From: an uncultured Acidobacteriaceae bacterium
Lineage (GTDB): Bacteria; Acidobacteriota; Terriglobia; Terriglobales; Acidobacteriaceae
DNA length: 64,000 nt
Direction: 5' to 3'
Assembly: GCA_903904755.1 (NCBI GenBank)
Contig: CAIVDV010000009.1
Span: 124,001-188,000, forward strand
Shown: positions 15,433-25,362 of the stretch, in pieces
How the letters are laid out: each line of letters begins with the position of its first letter
Position numbering within the stretch: position 1 is the first letter of the stretch
Translations under genes and position numbers: made by a program
The notes under the pieces: model-generated
The model's database searches: none
What the model was told of the DNA's origin: nothing
What the model saw: the letters and a program-made list of their open reading frames with translations, nothing else

Positions 15433-17742
15433 TCACGCAGGGGTATATCGGATTTCAATGCGCTCCAGTGGGTTGCCGTCGTGCGTGGTTTCGGGCGTAA
15501 TGCGCAGCCAGCCATTGGCCGGCGCTGCAGTCGCGTGGGCAACCGCGCCGCCAAAGTAGTGGCTGGTCAGTTGGGCCTGGGCTTTGCGGCTGGTACGGAT
15601 GCCGACCGGCGCCGGCCCGTAGGCGACCACGGTCAGCGATTCGCTGGACGAGATGCCCTGCGCAGTACGGGAGGCAACAATCACCGGGAGCTCGCACTCC
15701 ACCACGGTGTACAGAGCGGCTTCATCCGAGGTCATCAGGGGTGGCAGGTCGCTCCAGGAATCAAGCGGGCGCCGGGCCAGCAGCACCAGCTCCCCGCCCT
15801 CAAGCCGGGCCCAGGTGTGCGCATGTGCGCCCAGTGCCGGAGCGGGCTCGGGGCCGCCGATGGCGACAACTCGGCTGAAGCGCGTACGGCGCAGCAGGCG
15901 GGCAATGCCGTTGTACAGGGCAAGCGTGCGCGGCGTCGGCTTCTCTCCGGCATCGTCCAGGGTGAAGTCATTGAGCGACCCGATGGTGCCCGCAGCGGCC
16001 GAATCAAACCAGATTTCCGGGTCGCTGCGCCAGTCGTAGCCAGTCGATCCGTACGTGGGCACGCCGAGCTCGCCCATCAGGCTCGAGAAAAATATGCGCC
16101 GGTTGGCCTCGTAGCCAAACTCGCGGTACGCCTGGAACATGTCGTCCAGCCCGTGCAGGTCAAAAAAGTTCAGGTAGAGCGGCGACAGGTTGTAGTACAT
16201 CACCACAACATCCGGATTCACCGAGCGCATGGCGGCAATGACGATTTCAAGGCCGCGGGAAAGAAGCCGCTCGCCCATGTAGGCCTTGTCGGCCGGTGCC
16301 GCCTGGCGAACAGTCGGCAGCTCGTACCCAAAGTCGAATTTCACCAGGTCCGGCTTGTAGCGCTGCATGAAGCGGACCACCAGCTCCGAAAGAACCTGGG
16401 CCACTCGCGCCTGCGTGAAGTCGAGAATGTAGTAGCCGCCCGATTCCAGAAGCGGTCTTCCGGCCGGGTCGCCCAGCATGTGGTCGACGGTGAGGCCCAT
16501 GGATGAGGGGTCTTCGCAGCGCATCAGCGCAGTCCAGATGCCGATTTTGCGGCCGTCCGCGCGAACACGGTCGAGGAACGCCTCGAAATGTGGCAGCCGC
16601 TTGGCATCGTGCGTCAGGCCGCCGTAGCTCCCCTCCCACTTGTCGTCGATTGACACCAGCTCCGCCTTCATCCCGGAAGCCGAGAGCTCGGAGTAGATCG
16701 TGTCAAGGAACTCCTGGTCGAGGAGCTTGCCGTATTTGCCCCGGGTCGACTGCGCGCCCCAGGTGCAGAACTGCGTCGCCACCATCGTGGCAAGCTTCCG
16801 CTCGGATGCCGCCGGGATGGAAATAACCTTCTCATCAAGCAGGGCCAGATAGTAGCGGCGTATCGACTCGCGGTAGGTGTCGGCAAAAGTGAACCACAGC
16901 GATGGGCCGAGAGTGAGCGTGCCGGGGCCCCGCAGGTGGTGCCATATCTCGCTGCGGTAGTCGATCTGCAGGCTGGATTTACCGTCCCGGAGCACCAGGA
17001 AGAAGTCCCCGTTCGGCAGGTCAGAGATGCCGCACGTAAAAGCTGCGCTCTGTCCGGTCGTCCAGGATTGGCGGCTGGCGTCGCCCGTGTTGTGGCGGGT
17101 AAAGCCGGAAAAGTAGTGGACCGGGAGCCCCCATTGCTGATTGAGACCCTGCGGGCCGCTGCCCCGGCCTAGCCAAAGGGTTTCGTGCATGCCGACTTCG
17201 TAGCTCTGGATGGGGCTCACCGAGGATCCTTCGCTGATACCCGGAATCACGAGGAAGCCGGCGGCAAGTCCCGGAGCGGGATCAGCAGCCGCATCCGTGG
17301 GCTGGCTGGAAAAGTAGTGCAGGCTCACAATCTCGGCAGACTGGCTGGCCTGGAATTGGACTGGCTCGAAGCGAAATCCGGATTCCGTCAGCCGTAGGGT
17401 CAACCGGATTTCGCCGGCGGCGAGGGTATAGCGAAATTCGATGCTGTCGCCATCGACCTGCTGGGTCGCCTTGGAAGCAGCGCCGGAGGGCAAGCGGTGG
17501 CCCGATACAGCGTCAGCCACGACGACGCGAGGCTGCAAAGGCACCGAGAAGATGACGCGCCCGGCGGCGTCTGAGATTTCGAGAATATCTGTGGACCGCG
17601 TATAGCGAAGCTGGTAGTCACGGCCGTGGGCTGTAATGCTGTCACCGGAGGAGGCAGGGGTGACGGCGGCCCAAAGTGGGGCCGAGGTGGAAGCGGCAGC
17701 AGCGAAATGAAGGAATTGGCGGCGCGTGGGCTTGAAGAACAT
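15433..17742 (-). CDS. Tat-exported glycoside hydrolase, GH36/alpha-galactosidase-like
   Basis: 769 residues. The N-terminus KPTRRQFLHFAAAAS is a twin-arginine signal. An N-terminal beta-sandwich region (about 35-290) precedes a TIM barrel (about 310-600) with ELVSIDDKWEG, KIGIWTALMRCEDPSS, DLVKFDFGYELP (the K-x-D nucleophile motif of clan GH-D), VVVMYYNLSPLYLN and STGYDWRSDPEIW. A C-terminal beta domain follows. This layout fits clan GH-D (GH27/GH36/GH31-like) enzymes that cleave alpha-galactosides or related sugars, but several active-site blocks are divergent, so the sugar is uncertain. Folded before export, acting in periplasm or outside. Downstream of the BNR/TIG gene on the same strand. 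Confidence 0.78.
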   Translation of the reverse strand: MFFKPTRRQFLHFAAAASTSAPLWAAVTPASSGDSITAHGRDYQLRYTRSTDILEISDAAGRVIFSVPLQPRVVVADAVSGHRLPSGAASKATQQVDGDSIEFRYTLAAGEIRLTLRLTESGFRFEPVQFQASQSAEIVSLHYFSSQPTDAAADPAPGLAAGFLVIPGISEGSSVSPIQSYEVGMHETLWLGRGSGPQGLNQQWGLPVHYFSGFTRHNTGDASRQSWTTGQSAAFTCGISDLPNGDFFLVLRDGKSSLQIDYRSEIWHHLRGPGTLTLGPSLWFTFADTYRESIRRYYLALLDEKVISIPAASERKLATMVATQFCTWGAQSTRGKYGKLLDQEFLDTIYSELSASGMKAELVSIDDKWEGSYGGLTHDAKRLPHFEAFLDRVRADGRKIGIWTALMRCEDPSSMGLTVDHMLGDPAGRPLLESGGYYILDFTQARVAQVLSELVVRFMQRYKPDLVKFDFGYELPTVRQAAPADKAYMGERLLSRGLEIVIAAMRSVNPDVVVMYYNLSPLYLNFFDLHGLDDMFQAYREFGYEANRRIFFSSLMGELGVPTYGSTGYDWRSDPEIWFDSAAAGTIGSLNDFTLDDAGEKPTPRTLALYNGIARLLRRTRFSRVVAIGGPEPAPALGAHAHTWARLEGGELVLLARRPLDSWSDLPPLMTSDEAALYTVVECELPVIVASRTAQGISSSESLTVVAYGPAPVGIRTSRKAQAQLTSHYFGGAVAHATAAPANGWLRITPETTHDGNPLERIEIRYTPA

Positions 17743-17795
17743 GGTGCAAGAAGGGATATCAGGCCAGGGGCGGGGAACGCCAGTGGAGGAATGCC

Positions 17796-17823
17796 CCGGG
17801 GTTGCTCACGCGAGCAACCCCGG
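17796..17823 (-). terminator. Strong hairpin after the BNR/TIG gene
   Basis: Perfect 11-base inverted repeat CCGGGGTTGCT / AGCAACCCCGG (17796-17806, 17813-17823), 12 bases past the stop of the 1158-residue gene. There is no T tract, so it may be a 3' stabilising hairpin rather than a full intrinsic terminator. Confidence 0.55.
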
Positions 17824-17834
17824 AGCAGGTGGAG

Positions 17835-20800
17835 CTAGTTCACCGTGAACGTCAACCCCGCAGATACGCCAACCGTTGGAGCCGGGTTCGTCACCGTAAC
17901 CAGGAGCGAAGACGCAGTTGCAACATCAGCAGCCGGAACCGCTGCCGTCAGTTGGGTCGCTGAGACAAAAGTGGTGGGCAGCGCAGTGCCTTTCCACAGG
18001 ATAGTGGCACCCGTCACAAAGCCGCTGCCGTTCACGGTCAGCGTAAAGGCTGCTGCACCATGGGTCGCGCTGCTTGGCGAAAGGCTTGTCAGAGTTGGTT
18101 TGGGTGTAGTCACCGAGAAGCTCACCGCAGCTGAGGTACCACCGCCAGGGGCGGGATTGACGACAGTCACGGGAACCACTGCGGCAACCGCTCGATCCGC
18201 TGCCGGTACCGCAGCAGTGAGCTTGATTGCTGAATAGAACGTGGTTGTGAGTGGCACTCCATTCCAGCGGACAGAGGACGCCTTGTCAAAACCCGAACCA
18301 TTCACGGTCAGCGTGAACGCCGCACCGCCAACAGATGCCGTAGCCGGTGACAACGTCGTAATCGCCGGGAGAGGATTGGTCACCGTTACGTTGATTGGCG
18401 CCGGAGATCCAGTTACCCCTGGCGTCAACACCGAGACCGCGAAAGTGCCTGGCGTCGTCAGGCTTGCGGCCGGGACAGCAGCCGTGAGCTGCGTCGCGGA
18501 GACGAACGTGGTTACCAGGGAGGCGCCCTTCCAGGTGATTTTGGTGTCGGTATAGAAATTGGTGCCGGTGGCGCTGATGGGGGTGATTGCGTCGGTCGCC
18601 TGGAGCGTGATCGGCGAAACCATAGTGAGAGTGGCCAGCAGACCGGTAATCTTGAACGTGGCCGTATTCGACAACCGGCCACCGGCCCCGTTGATCACGC
18701 CGATGGCATAACTGCCAGGCCCGGTAAGCAGCGAAGCAGGAACGCTGGCGGTAATCTGGTTGATGGAAACGAACGTGGTGGTCAGCGGCGTCCCCGCCCA
18801 CTCCACAATGGAGTTCGTCGTGAACTGGTAACCATTCACCGTCAACGTGAATGCTGCAGCGTTGGCCGCCGCCGTCGTGGGCGAAATGGTAGTAACCGTA
18901 GGCACGCTGAGCAACGTGGCCACGTTCAAATCCCATACACTCCGGCCGTGCGTCGAGGCACGCAGCGTGCGGCTAGCCTCGTGGATACCAAGGCCGGTAA
19001 CCACGGTATTGGGTAGGCCGGTGCCAAGGGTAGCCCAGCTTCCGCCAGTGTTGGTCGTGTAGAAGGCACCGATATCCGTGCCAACAAAGATGGTCGACGG
19101 CACATCGGGATCCACCAGAATGGCGTTCACCGGCACGTTGGGGAGGTTGGAGGAGATGTCGGCCCACGAAGCGCCGGCGGTGGTGGTCCGGAAGATGTGG
19201 CCGAGGGAGTCGCCGTATCCGGTAAATCCGCTGAAGCCGACATAAGCCGTCGTCGCAGAGTTGGGATCGACGGCAATCCAGGTCACAGCACGGTTCGGCA
19301 GCCCGGTCATCGATTGGGTCCAGGTGGAGGAAGTTCCGCTCAGCGCGTTGCGCGAGACAAAGAGGCCGCCGTCCCCCGAGCCCGCGTAGATGGTGTTGGA
19401 GTCGGTCTTCGCGACTGCGAGGGTGGAAAGGGTGCCGTAGCCGGAGGTGTCGGAGGGATTGACGATCGTCGTGGAGATGGGTGTCCACGTCGTAGCGGAA
19501 TCTTTCGACTGATACACGCGGTTGGTTCCGAAGTAGAGAATCGTGTGCGTCTTGGAGTCACTGGCTAGCGGTGGAACCCAGGCAGTTTGGTCAGAATAAA
19601 GCCCGTTGCCGGCCCAGTTCCAGGTAATGCCATTGTCAGTCGACTTGTAGATGCTCTCCTCGATGCAGTTGGTATACAGCGTTGAGGTGGAGACCTGGTC
19701 GATAAGCGTGGAACCGCCGTCGCCGCAGGCTACGTTCGGCCAGGCAAGCGCTCCCTTGTAGAGCTCGGTGCCATTGTCCTGGGAACCGACCAGAGCGTGC
19801 CTGACGTTGTTCTGGTCCATCGACAGGCCAGGGTAGTACTCCGCAATGGCGAAGGTGGCATTCAGGTTGGTCCACGGAACGGTCGTCGAGGTTGCCGAAG
19901 TCGTGCTCCACACGCCGCCGTCGTTGCCCACATACAGCGTGCTCCCGTCCGGGGTAAAGGCCAGCGCGTGCGTATCCGGGTGCAGGCCGGCAGACTGGTC
20001 CCTCCAGGTGGTGCCCCCATCCTGGGAGATGGTCACGGCCGAGCCGCCCGGGTGATATGGATAAACGCCGCCGGCAGCCACCACATTCGGGTTCGTCGGG
20101 CTCACCGCCAGCACAATGTCGTACCAGCACTGGGTAGCGCAGAAGTTGGAAATGCCGGTCAACGGATGCCAGCTCACCCCCGCGTCGGTAGTTTTGTAAA
20201 GACCTATGAGGTCGTTGCCACCGGCCACTGCGGCATACAGGGTTGAGGGCTGCGAAGGGCTGATGGCGAGCGCAATGCGGCCAACCGTGTTCGCGGCAGG
20301 CAGAGCCGTAGAGCCCGAGCCCGCAATCGGTGCCCAGGTTAAGCCGCCGTTCGTGGATTTCAGGACCGTATCCTCGTAAAGCGCGGCGTACGCGATGGTG
20401 GGGGTAACAGGATCAAAGAAGATGTTGGTGCCGGGGTTATAGCCTCCACCGGTATAAGCCGCAGTCCAGGTTTGGCCACCATCCGTGGAGCGGTAAATCC
20501 CGGCAGCGTTGTAAAAAGGGAAATTCACTGCGGCGAGCAGAATCTGGTTGTTCGCTGGATCCACCGCCAGGGCGCCAATCTGCTCTCCGCCCGCGTAGTT
20601 CCCCGTGAAGACTGAGGTATAGTGAGTCCACGTTGCGCCGCCGTTGGTCGATTTCAGGATGCCTGTGCCGAAGTAGCTGTCACCGGAGAAGTTATCTTCT
20701 CCCGTTCCTGCGTAGATGATGTTGTGATTGGTGGGGTCTATGGTAATTGCCCCGATGGCGAGGCTGGCCTGCGTGTCGGTCAGTGGCAGCCAGTGTGCTC

Positions 20801-21311
20801 CCGAGTCAACCGACTTCCACACGCCGCCCTCCGCCGCGCCGGCATAGATGGTCGTGGGAGTCACCGGGTCGATGGCCAGCGAGGTGATGCGACCGCCATC
20901 ATTTTGCCCTGCTGCGATGGGCTGCGGGCCAATCAGGTGCCACGTCGGCTGCACAACAGTGGTGTTGGGTGCAATCCGGGCCTGCAACTCAGCCTCAAAG
21001 CGCAGATGCTCCTGTACCTGTCGAATCGCCTGCGCGCGTATGCCCTGAGGGATGGTCTTGAACGGGTACTGGCGCTGGTGATAGAACCACTCCCGGCGCT
21101 TGTTCACGTAGTCGGCTTCCTTGGATTCGTCCTCGTCGCGCTGCTGCTCCTCCACCGTCAGGGTGCGATCTGCGTCCCGTTTCGCAGCCTCTGGTCCTGA
21201 AGGTGTCGTAGGCACTTTGTCTGGATCAACCTGCTGGGCGCGAAGGTGAGAAGGGGCGACGAGGGAAACGGCGACGACGAGGGCAAAGAGCAGGGTGGAG
21301 CGGAACTTCAT
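17835..21311 (-). CDS. Large secreted sortilin-like BNR-repeat protein with four TIG domains
   Basis: 1158 residues with a signal peptide (hydrophobic core residues 6-19, cut near HLRAQQ). Residues about 120-770 are a beta-propeller-like array of Asp-box (S-x-D-x-G-x-x-W) repeats: SVDSGAHW, STNGGATW, STDGGQTW, TTDAGVSW, SQDGGTTW, STDNGITW, SKDSATTW and others, often with IAIDP/IYAG strands. The C-terminal 380 residues hold four TIG/IPT immunoglobulin-like domains of the pattern ITxxSPxxAxxxxAAFTLTVNGxxF, joined as direct repeats. Such proteins are abundant in Acidobacteria and often called VPS10/sortilin or exo-alpha-sialidase-like; binding of polysaccharide or protein at the surface is likely, catalysis is unproven. 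Confidence 0.85.
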   Translation of the reverse strand: MKFRSTLLFALVVAVSLVAPSHLRAQQVDPDKVPTTPSGPEAAKRDADRTLTVEEQQRDEDESKEADYVNKRREWFYHQRQYPFKTIPQGIRAQAIRQVQEHLRFEAELQARIAPNTTVVQPTWHLIGPQPIAAGQNDGGRITSLAIDPVTPTTIYAGAAEGGVWKSVDSGAHWLPLTDTQASLAIGAITIDPTNHNIIYAGTGEDNFSGDSYFGTGILKSTNGGATWTHYTSVFTGNYAGGEQIGALAVDPANNQILLAAVNFPFYNAAGIYRSTDGGQTWTAAYTGGGYNPGTNIFFDPVTPTIAYAALYEDTVLKSTNGGLTWAPIAGSGSTALPAANTVGRIALAISPSQPSTLYAAVAGGNDLIGLYKTTDAGVSWHPLTGISNFCATQCWYDIVLAVSPTNPNVVAAGGVYPYHPGGSAVTISQDGGTTWRDQSAGLHPDTHALAFTPDGSTLYVGNDGGVWSTTSATSTTVPWTNLNATFAIAEYYPGLSMDQNNVRHALVGSQDNGTELYKGALAWPNVACGDGGSTLIDQVSTSTLYTNCIEESIYKSTDNGITWNWAGNGLYSDQTAWVPPLASDSKTHTILYFGTNRVYQSKDSATTWTPISTTIVNPSDTSGYGTLSTLAVAKTDSNTIYAGSGDGGLFVSRNALSGTSSTWTQSMTGLPNRAVTWIAVDPNSATTAYVGFSGFTGYGDSLGHIFRTTTAGASWADISSNLPNVPVNAILVDPDVPSTIFVGTDIGAFYTTNTGGSWATLGTGLPNTVVTGLGIHEASRTLRASTHGRSVWDLNVATLLSVPTVTTISPTTAAANAAAFTLTVNGYQFTTNSIVEWAGTPLTTTFVSINQITASVPASLLTGPGSYAIGVINGAGGRLSNTATFKITGLLATLTMVSPITLQATDAITPISATGTNFYTDTKITWKGASLVTTFVSATQLTAAVPAASLTTPGTFAVSVLTPGVTGSPAPINVTVTNPLPAITTLSPATASVGGAAFTLTVNGSGFDKASSVRWNGVPLTTTFYSAIKLTAAVPAADRAVAAVVPVTVVNPAPGGGTSAAVSFSVTTPKPTLTSLSPSSATHGAAAFTLTVNGSGFVTGATILWKGTALPTTFVSATQLTAAVPAADVATASSLLVTVTNPAPTVGVSAGLTFTVN

Positions 21312-21485
21312 AGGGGGTGCGTCTCCTGATCCAGCGCCGGGAAGTCAGCGCAGTATCTCGTGCGGAGGCCTGGCGGCTCAGGGCACAGGGGTATTAGAAC
21401 GCGAAACTGCATGCGAGGAGAATAAAAATCGGAAAGAAATTGTGACGATTGGCGATTACCCCCGCGCGAAGTATGAGACAAGCGC

Positions 21486-22184
21486 TCAGCTTGCGTTGAG
21501 TTCACGCCAGATCTGCTCCGTCGCATGGGTCAAATCTTCCAGGGAGCCAGTGTTGGCCAGGACATAGTCAGCGCGCAGAACCTTGTCGCGGTCAGACATC
21601 TGAAGCGCAAGCCGGCGCCGCGCGTCTTCCGCAATGCCACCGTCCGTGTCCAGGATGCCGCGTTCCCGGCAAACCCGGGCGACGTAACGGGCAATCTTCA
21701 GCTCGTCAGGAGCGGTCAGGACGATAACCTTGTCGAAACGGTTGCGCCAGTCCGAGAGCACGCCTTCCGTCTCGCCGCGACGGCGCGCGTCTCGCTCCAC
21801 CTCAAAAATGAGGGCAGACTCCACAATGGCCACCGCGTGGGGGTTGGCGGCAAAGACCTGGTCCATCCAGGCGCGCTGCGCTGTGATAACCGCGGGGTGG
21901 ATGATGGCGTTCAACTCGTCAAGCCGGCCACCGGCAAACGCCAGTTGCGCCAGCCTGGGACGATTCAATCGGCCATCCGCCAGCACAACCTCCGGGCCAA
22001 AAGTGCGAACAATGTCCGCGTAGACCTGCTGGTCCGGCTCCATCAGCGCACGCCCAAGCTCGTCCGCCTCAATCACCTGCGCCCCCAGGTTGCGGAAGAT
22101 CGCTGCAACAGTGCTTTTGCCGCTGCCCAGGCTGCCGGTAAGTCCGACGCGAAGGCCGCGCCGGCCGGTTCGGCGGGCGGGCAC
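21486..22184 (-). CDS. coaE: Dephospho-CoA kinase
   Basis: 232 residues; phosphorylates the 3' hydroxyl of dephospho-CoA in the last step of CoA synthesis. P-loop GSLGSGKST at residues 17-25, then VIEADELGRALMEP (substrate-binding Asp), FAGGRLDELNAIIHPAV, IVESALIFE, and RVCRERGI near the lid. GTG start at 22184; the start lies four bases after the folD stop on the same strand, so coaE is translated from the folD message. A C-terminal helix (LEDLTHATEQIWREL) is typical. Confidence 0.96.
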   Translation of the reverse strand: MPARRTGRRGLRVGLTGSLGSGKSTVAAIFRNLGAQVIEADELGRALMEPDQQVYADIVRTFGPEVVLADGRLNRPRLAQLAFAGGRLDELNAIIHPAVITAQRAWMDQVFAANPHAVAIVESALIFEVERDARRRGETEGVLSDWRNRFDKVIVLTAPDELKIARYVARVCRERGILDTDGGIAEDARRRLALQMSDRDKVLRADYVLANTGSLEDLTHATEQIWRELNAS

Positions 22185-22188
22185 CGGG

Positions 22189-23103
22189 CTAGAGTCCCCG
22201 GCGCATTTTGGCTGCGCGCACAGTGTTGGACATCAGCATGGCGATGGTAAGCGGGCCCACACCGCCCGGAACCGGTGTGTAGGCAGAGGCCAACTCGAAT
22301 GCGGCCGGATGAACATCCCCCACAATCGTGGAGCCTCGACGCGTGAAGATCTCCTCCCGCTTGGCATCCCCGGCGAAGAACTTGTCGAATTCGGCACGGT
22401 CAGTGATGCGATTGATGCCCACATCGATGATGGTTGCGCCGGGCTTCACCATCTCCGGCGTAATAAATCCAGGCCGGCCAATTGCGGCAACCAGAATGTC
22501 GGCCTGTCGCGTGATGCTGGGCAAATCCGCAGTCTTGGAATGGCAGATCGTGACAGTCGCGTTCTCGTGCAGCAGCAGCATCGCGGCGGGCTTGCCAACA
22601 ATGTCACTGCGGCCAACCACCACCGCATGTTTGCCGCTGAGGGCAATGCCCGAGCGCTTCAGGATTTCAATCACGCCCGCTGGCGTGCACGGAGCCAGCG
22701 CAGGGCGGCCCGACTGAAGACGGCCGGCATTCACAGGATGGAAACCGTCCACGTCCTTGGCCGGAGAGATGGCATCCAGCAGGCGCTTGGCATCCACATG
22801 CTTCGGCAGGGGAAGCTGGATCAGGATGCCGTCAATGTCGTCGCGGGCATTCAAATCCGCTACAAGGCCCAGCATCTCCTCGGTCGTCACCGTCTCCGGC
22901 GGAGTGATGAGATCGGAAAAAATACCAAGCTCTTCGCAGCTCTTCACCTTGCTGCTCACGTAGATGTGCGAGGCGGCGACGTTACCGACAAGTACCGCGG
23001 CAAGGCCCGGACGTATGCCTCGCGCAGTCAGGGATTTTACCTCCGCCGCTACTTCTTGCCGGATGGCGGCGGCGACAGCCGTGCCGTTGAGTAAAGTGGG
23101 CAT
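22189..23103 (-). CDS. folD: Bifunctional methylene-THF dehydrogenase / methenyl-THF cyclohydrolase
   Basis: 304 residues from ATG 23103 with AAAGGA upstream; an extra 24 residues upstream in frame lack homology. Signature blocks: VGNVAASHIYVSSKVKSCEELGI (catalytic Lys in YVxxK), GILIQLPLPKHVD, SPAKDVDGFHPVNAGRL, PCTPAGVIEIL, VVVGRSDIVGKPAAMLLL, DVGIN and PVPGGVGPLTIAMLM. Supplies 10-formyl-THF for PurN and, by way of methylene-THF, one-carbon units also used by PanB. Forms an operon with coaE. Confidence 0.98.
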   Translation of the reverse strand: MPTLLNGTAVAAAIRQEVAAEVKSLTARGIRPGLAAVLVGNVAASHIYVSSKVKSCEELGIFSDLITPPETVTTEEMLGLVADLNARDDIDGILIQLPLPKHVDAKRLLDAISPAKDVDGFHPVNAGRLQSGRPALAPCTPAGVIEILKRSGIALSGKHAVVVGRSDIVGKPAAMLLLHENATVTICHSKTADLPSITRQADILVAAIGRPGFITPEMVKPGATIIDVGINRITDRAEFDKFFAGDAKREEIFTRRGSTIVGDVHPAAFELASAYTPVPGGVGPLTIAMLMSNTVRAAKMRRGL

Positions 23104-23271
23104 ACCAAGTCCTTTCCCATTGACCATGGTACTGCTTTCAGGCGGGTTTGGAGGGCTCCGTTCGTGCCGGAGCAAACAGGACCGGCAATTGCGGCGCAGG
23201 TGCCGATTTTTCCTCGCATATCGGTCATTTTCCGCTGTCGAAACACTGTGCTGTCAGCGTATGCTCCCGAT

Positions 23272-25329
23272 ATGCAGAAGGCTTCCCCTTGGATTGTCTG
23301 CGGTAGATTGCTCTTGTGTTTTTGCCTGGTTCTCTCCTGTGCCGCAACCGCGGCGCACGCGGTCGCTCCTGTCCCTCTGGTCCTGGATGCGGTAGGCAAG
23401 GGAACCGCGCGGCTCGACGGACCGTGGCAGTTCCATACCGGCGATGACCCGGCCTGGGCCCAGCCCGGCTATGACGACAGCGGATGGGAGCAACTCACCG
23501 CCGACGTTCCATGGGGCGCGCAAGGGCACTACGCATACACCGGATATGCGTGGTACCGGAAGCGGATTACGGTCAATCTGGCACCAGGCGCCGACCCGAA
23601 TGTGGCCCTGCTGTTGCCCTTCGTGGATGACGCGTATGAGCTCTATTGGAACGGCCACAAGGTGGGCGCGCTCGGAAAATTGGACCCCCCGTACACGATT
23701 TATGAGGGGATGGCACCACAGTCCTATGGCCTGGGGCCTATCCACAGCGGAGTGCTCGCGGTGCGGGTCTTCAAGCTGCCGCTGGCATCCAACGACCCCG
23801 GAGAACTCGGCGGGTTTGAGGGAACCCCGGTACTGGGCAGCCCAACGGGGATAGAAACTCTACTCGGCAACCGCAGCTTCCGCTGGCTCCGGGGCAGGCA
23901 GTTCACCTTCGCACTCACTTCGTTGTATGTCTTGACCTCAGTCTTGAGCTTCCTGGCGTGGCTGCGACTGCGGGACCAGCGCTTGCTCCTGTGGTTGGCG
24001 GTCTATACGCTGATGCCGCTGGCGGAATTGGTCAACCAGATGGGGTACATGATTCCGATTACCTGGTTGACTCTCCAGACCCAGACAACAATCCAGGTGC
24101 GGGAGATCTCCCAGTGGTTCCTGTTGGTCTACCTCCTGCAACTCAATAACCGTCCCGGGCTGATGAAACTGATGCGATGGGGCGCGTGGTTCACCGTACT
24201 GGTGGGAACGGTGGACGGCTCTTTGGGATTCTTCTTCCCTGCCCTTTCCGCGACGGCTTTTCAGCTTGTCGATGCCGTCCTGACCGTGCTGATTCTCCCG
24301 CAGGAGGTCGTACCGGTGCTCCTGGTGGTGCTCGCGGTGACGACGCGGCACAAGCTGGACAGCGCTCGATGGGCCGTTGCAACCCTGGCTGTACTCAACG
24401 CGGCGTTATACGCGGTCAGCAACATTGCGGGACAGGGCCTCCGGTATACTCACTGGACGTTGGCCGACAAGTTGTCTGGGTTCAACGTCAGCCTGTTTGG
24501 GAGCAACCTGGGACTGCAGCTGATAACCCGGAGCGCGCTCTTCCTGGCAATTGTGTACGCGGTCGGCCGATACGCTGTGGAAAGCCTCCGGCGGCAGACA
24601 ACCCTGGAGCAGGAGTTCCAGAATGCCAGGGAACTTCAGCAGGTGCTGATTCCCGTGCATCTGCCTGAGCTCGCCGGATTTGCCGTCACCAGCGCATACC
24701 GGCCCGCAGCAGAGGTCGGCGGAGACTTCTTCCAAATCCTTCCGCTCGATGGTGGCTCTGCGCTTGTCGTAGTCGGCGACGTCAGCGGCAAGGGCCTCAA
24801 GGCCGCGATGACCGTCTCCCTCATTGTTGGCGCGCTGCACACCCTCACCGATACCACCGTCCGCCCCGGCGAGATACTCGCCGGCCTCAACCGCCGCCTC
24901 GCAGGCCGCATTGAAGACGGCTTCGCCACCTGCCTGATATTGCTGGTGACTCCGGGGGGAGTCGTGGTAGTGGCCTCCGCCGGGCATCCTTCCCCGTTAA
25001 TCAATGGGCGCGAAGTCGAGATGCCCGGAAACCTCCCCCTGGGCATTATCCCCGGCATGACCTATGCCGAAGAGACCCTCCGCCTCGAAGTGGGCGACCA
25101 CCTGGCCCTGTATACCGACGGCCTTCTCGAAGCCCGTGGCGCAAACGGCGAGCTCTTCGGATTCCACCGCGTGGAAAAGCACTTTGCTGCCCGGCCAAAT
25201 GCGGAAGAGACAGCTGACGCCGCCGTCGCCTTCGGCCAGGATGACGACATCACCGTGCTCACCCTTACCCGGCTGGCAGCGGGCATCGGCGCAACGGTAG
25301 AGTTTTCAATTCCATCCCTGGCACGGTAA
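23272..25329 (+). CDS. Seven-TM SpoIIE-type PP2C phosphatase with GH2-like sensor domain (copy 1)
   Basis: 685 residues from ATG 23272. Signal segment (about 9-28), then an extracellular jelly-roll resembling the sugar-binding domain of GH2 enzymes (about 35-180): LDGPWQFHTGDD, DDSGWEQLTADVPWG, TGYAWYRKRI, DDAYELYWNGHKVG. Seven hydrophobic segments follow (about 215-440), then a coiled helix ending QNARELQQVLIP and a SpoIIE/RsbU phosphatase domain (about 470-670) with metal Asp motifs EVGGDFFQI, VVGDVSGKGLKAAM, SAGHPSPL, LYTDGLLEAR and DDDITVLTL. Probably reads a periplasmic ligand and dephosphorylates an anti-anti-sigma-type partner. All catalytic Asp are present. Tandem with a paralogue 33 bases on. 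Divergent from folD. Confidence 0.92.
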   Translation: MQKASPWIVCGRLLLCFCLVLSCAATAAHAVAPVPLVLDAVGKGTARLDGPWQFHTGDDPAWAQPGYDDSGWEQLTADVPWGAQGHYAYTGYAWYRKRITVNLAPGADPNVALLLPFVDDAYELYWNGHKVGALGKLDPPYTIYEGMAPQSYGLGPIHSGVLAVRVFKLPLASNDPGELGGFEGTPVLGSPTGIETLLGNRSFRWLRGRQFTFALTSLYVLTSVLSFLAWLRLRDQRLLLWLAVYTLMPLAELVNQMGYMIPITWLTLQTQTTIQVREISQWFLLVYLLQLNNRPGLMKLMRWGAWFTVLVGTVDGSLGFFFPALSATAFQLVDAVLTVLILPQEVVPVLLVVLAVTTRHKLDSARWAVATLAVLNAALYAVSNIAGQGLRYTHWTLADKLSGFNVSLFGSNLGLQLITRSALFLAIVYAVGRYAVESLRRQTTLEQEFQNARELQQVLIPVHLPELAGFAVTSAYRPAAEVGGDFFQILPLDGGSALVVVGDVSGKGLKAAMTVSLIVGALHTLTDTTVRPGEILAGLNRRLAGRIEDGFATCLILLVTPGGVVVVASAGHPSPLINGREVEMPGNLPLGIIPGMTYAEETLRLEVGDHLALYTDGLLEARGANGELFGFHRVEKHFAARPNAEETADAAVAFGQDDDITVLTLTRLAAGIGATVEFSIPSLAR

Positions 25330-25362
25330 TCGGTGAGAAGACCAACGAGGAGCAATATCGGA

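Noticed and set aside
17835-19000. CRISPR or satellite repeats near 18 kb
   Set aside because: The regular repeats encode TIG domains in frame, about 270 bases apart, and are coding.
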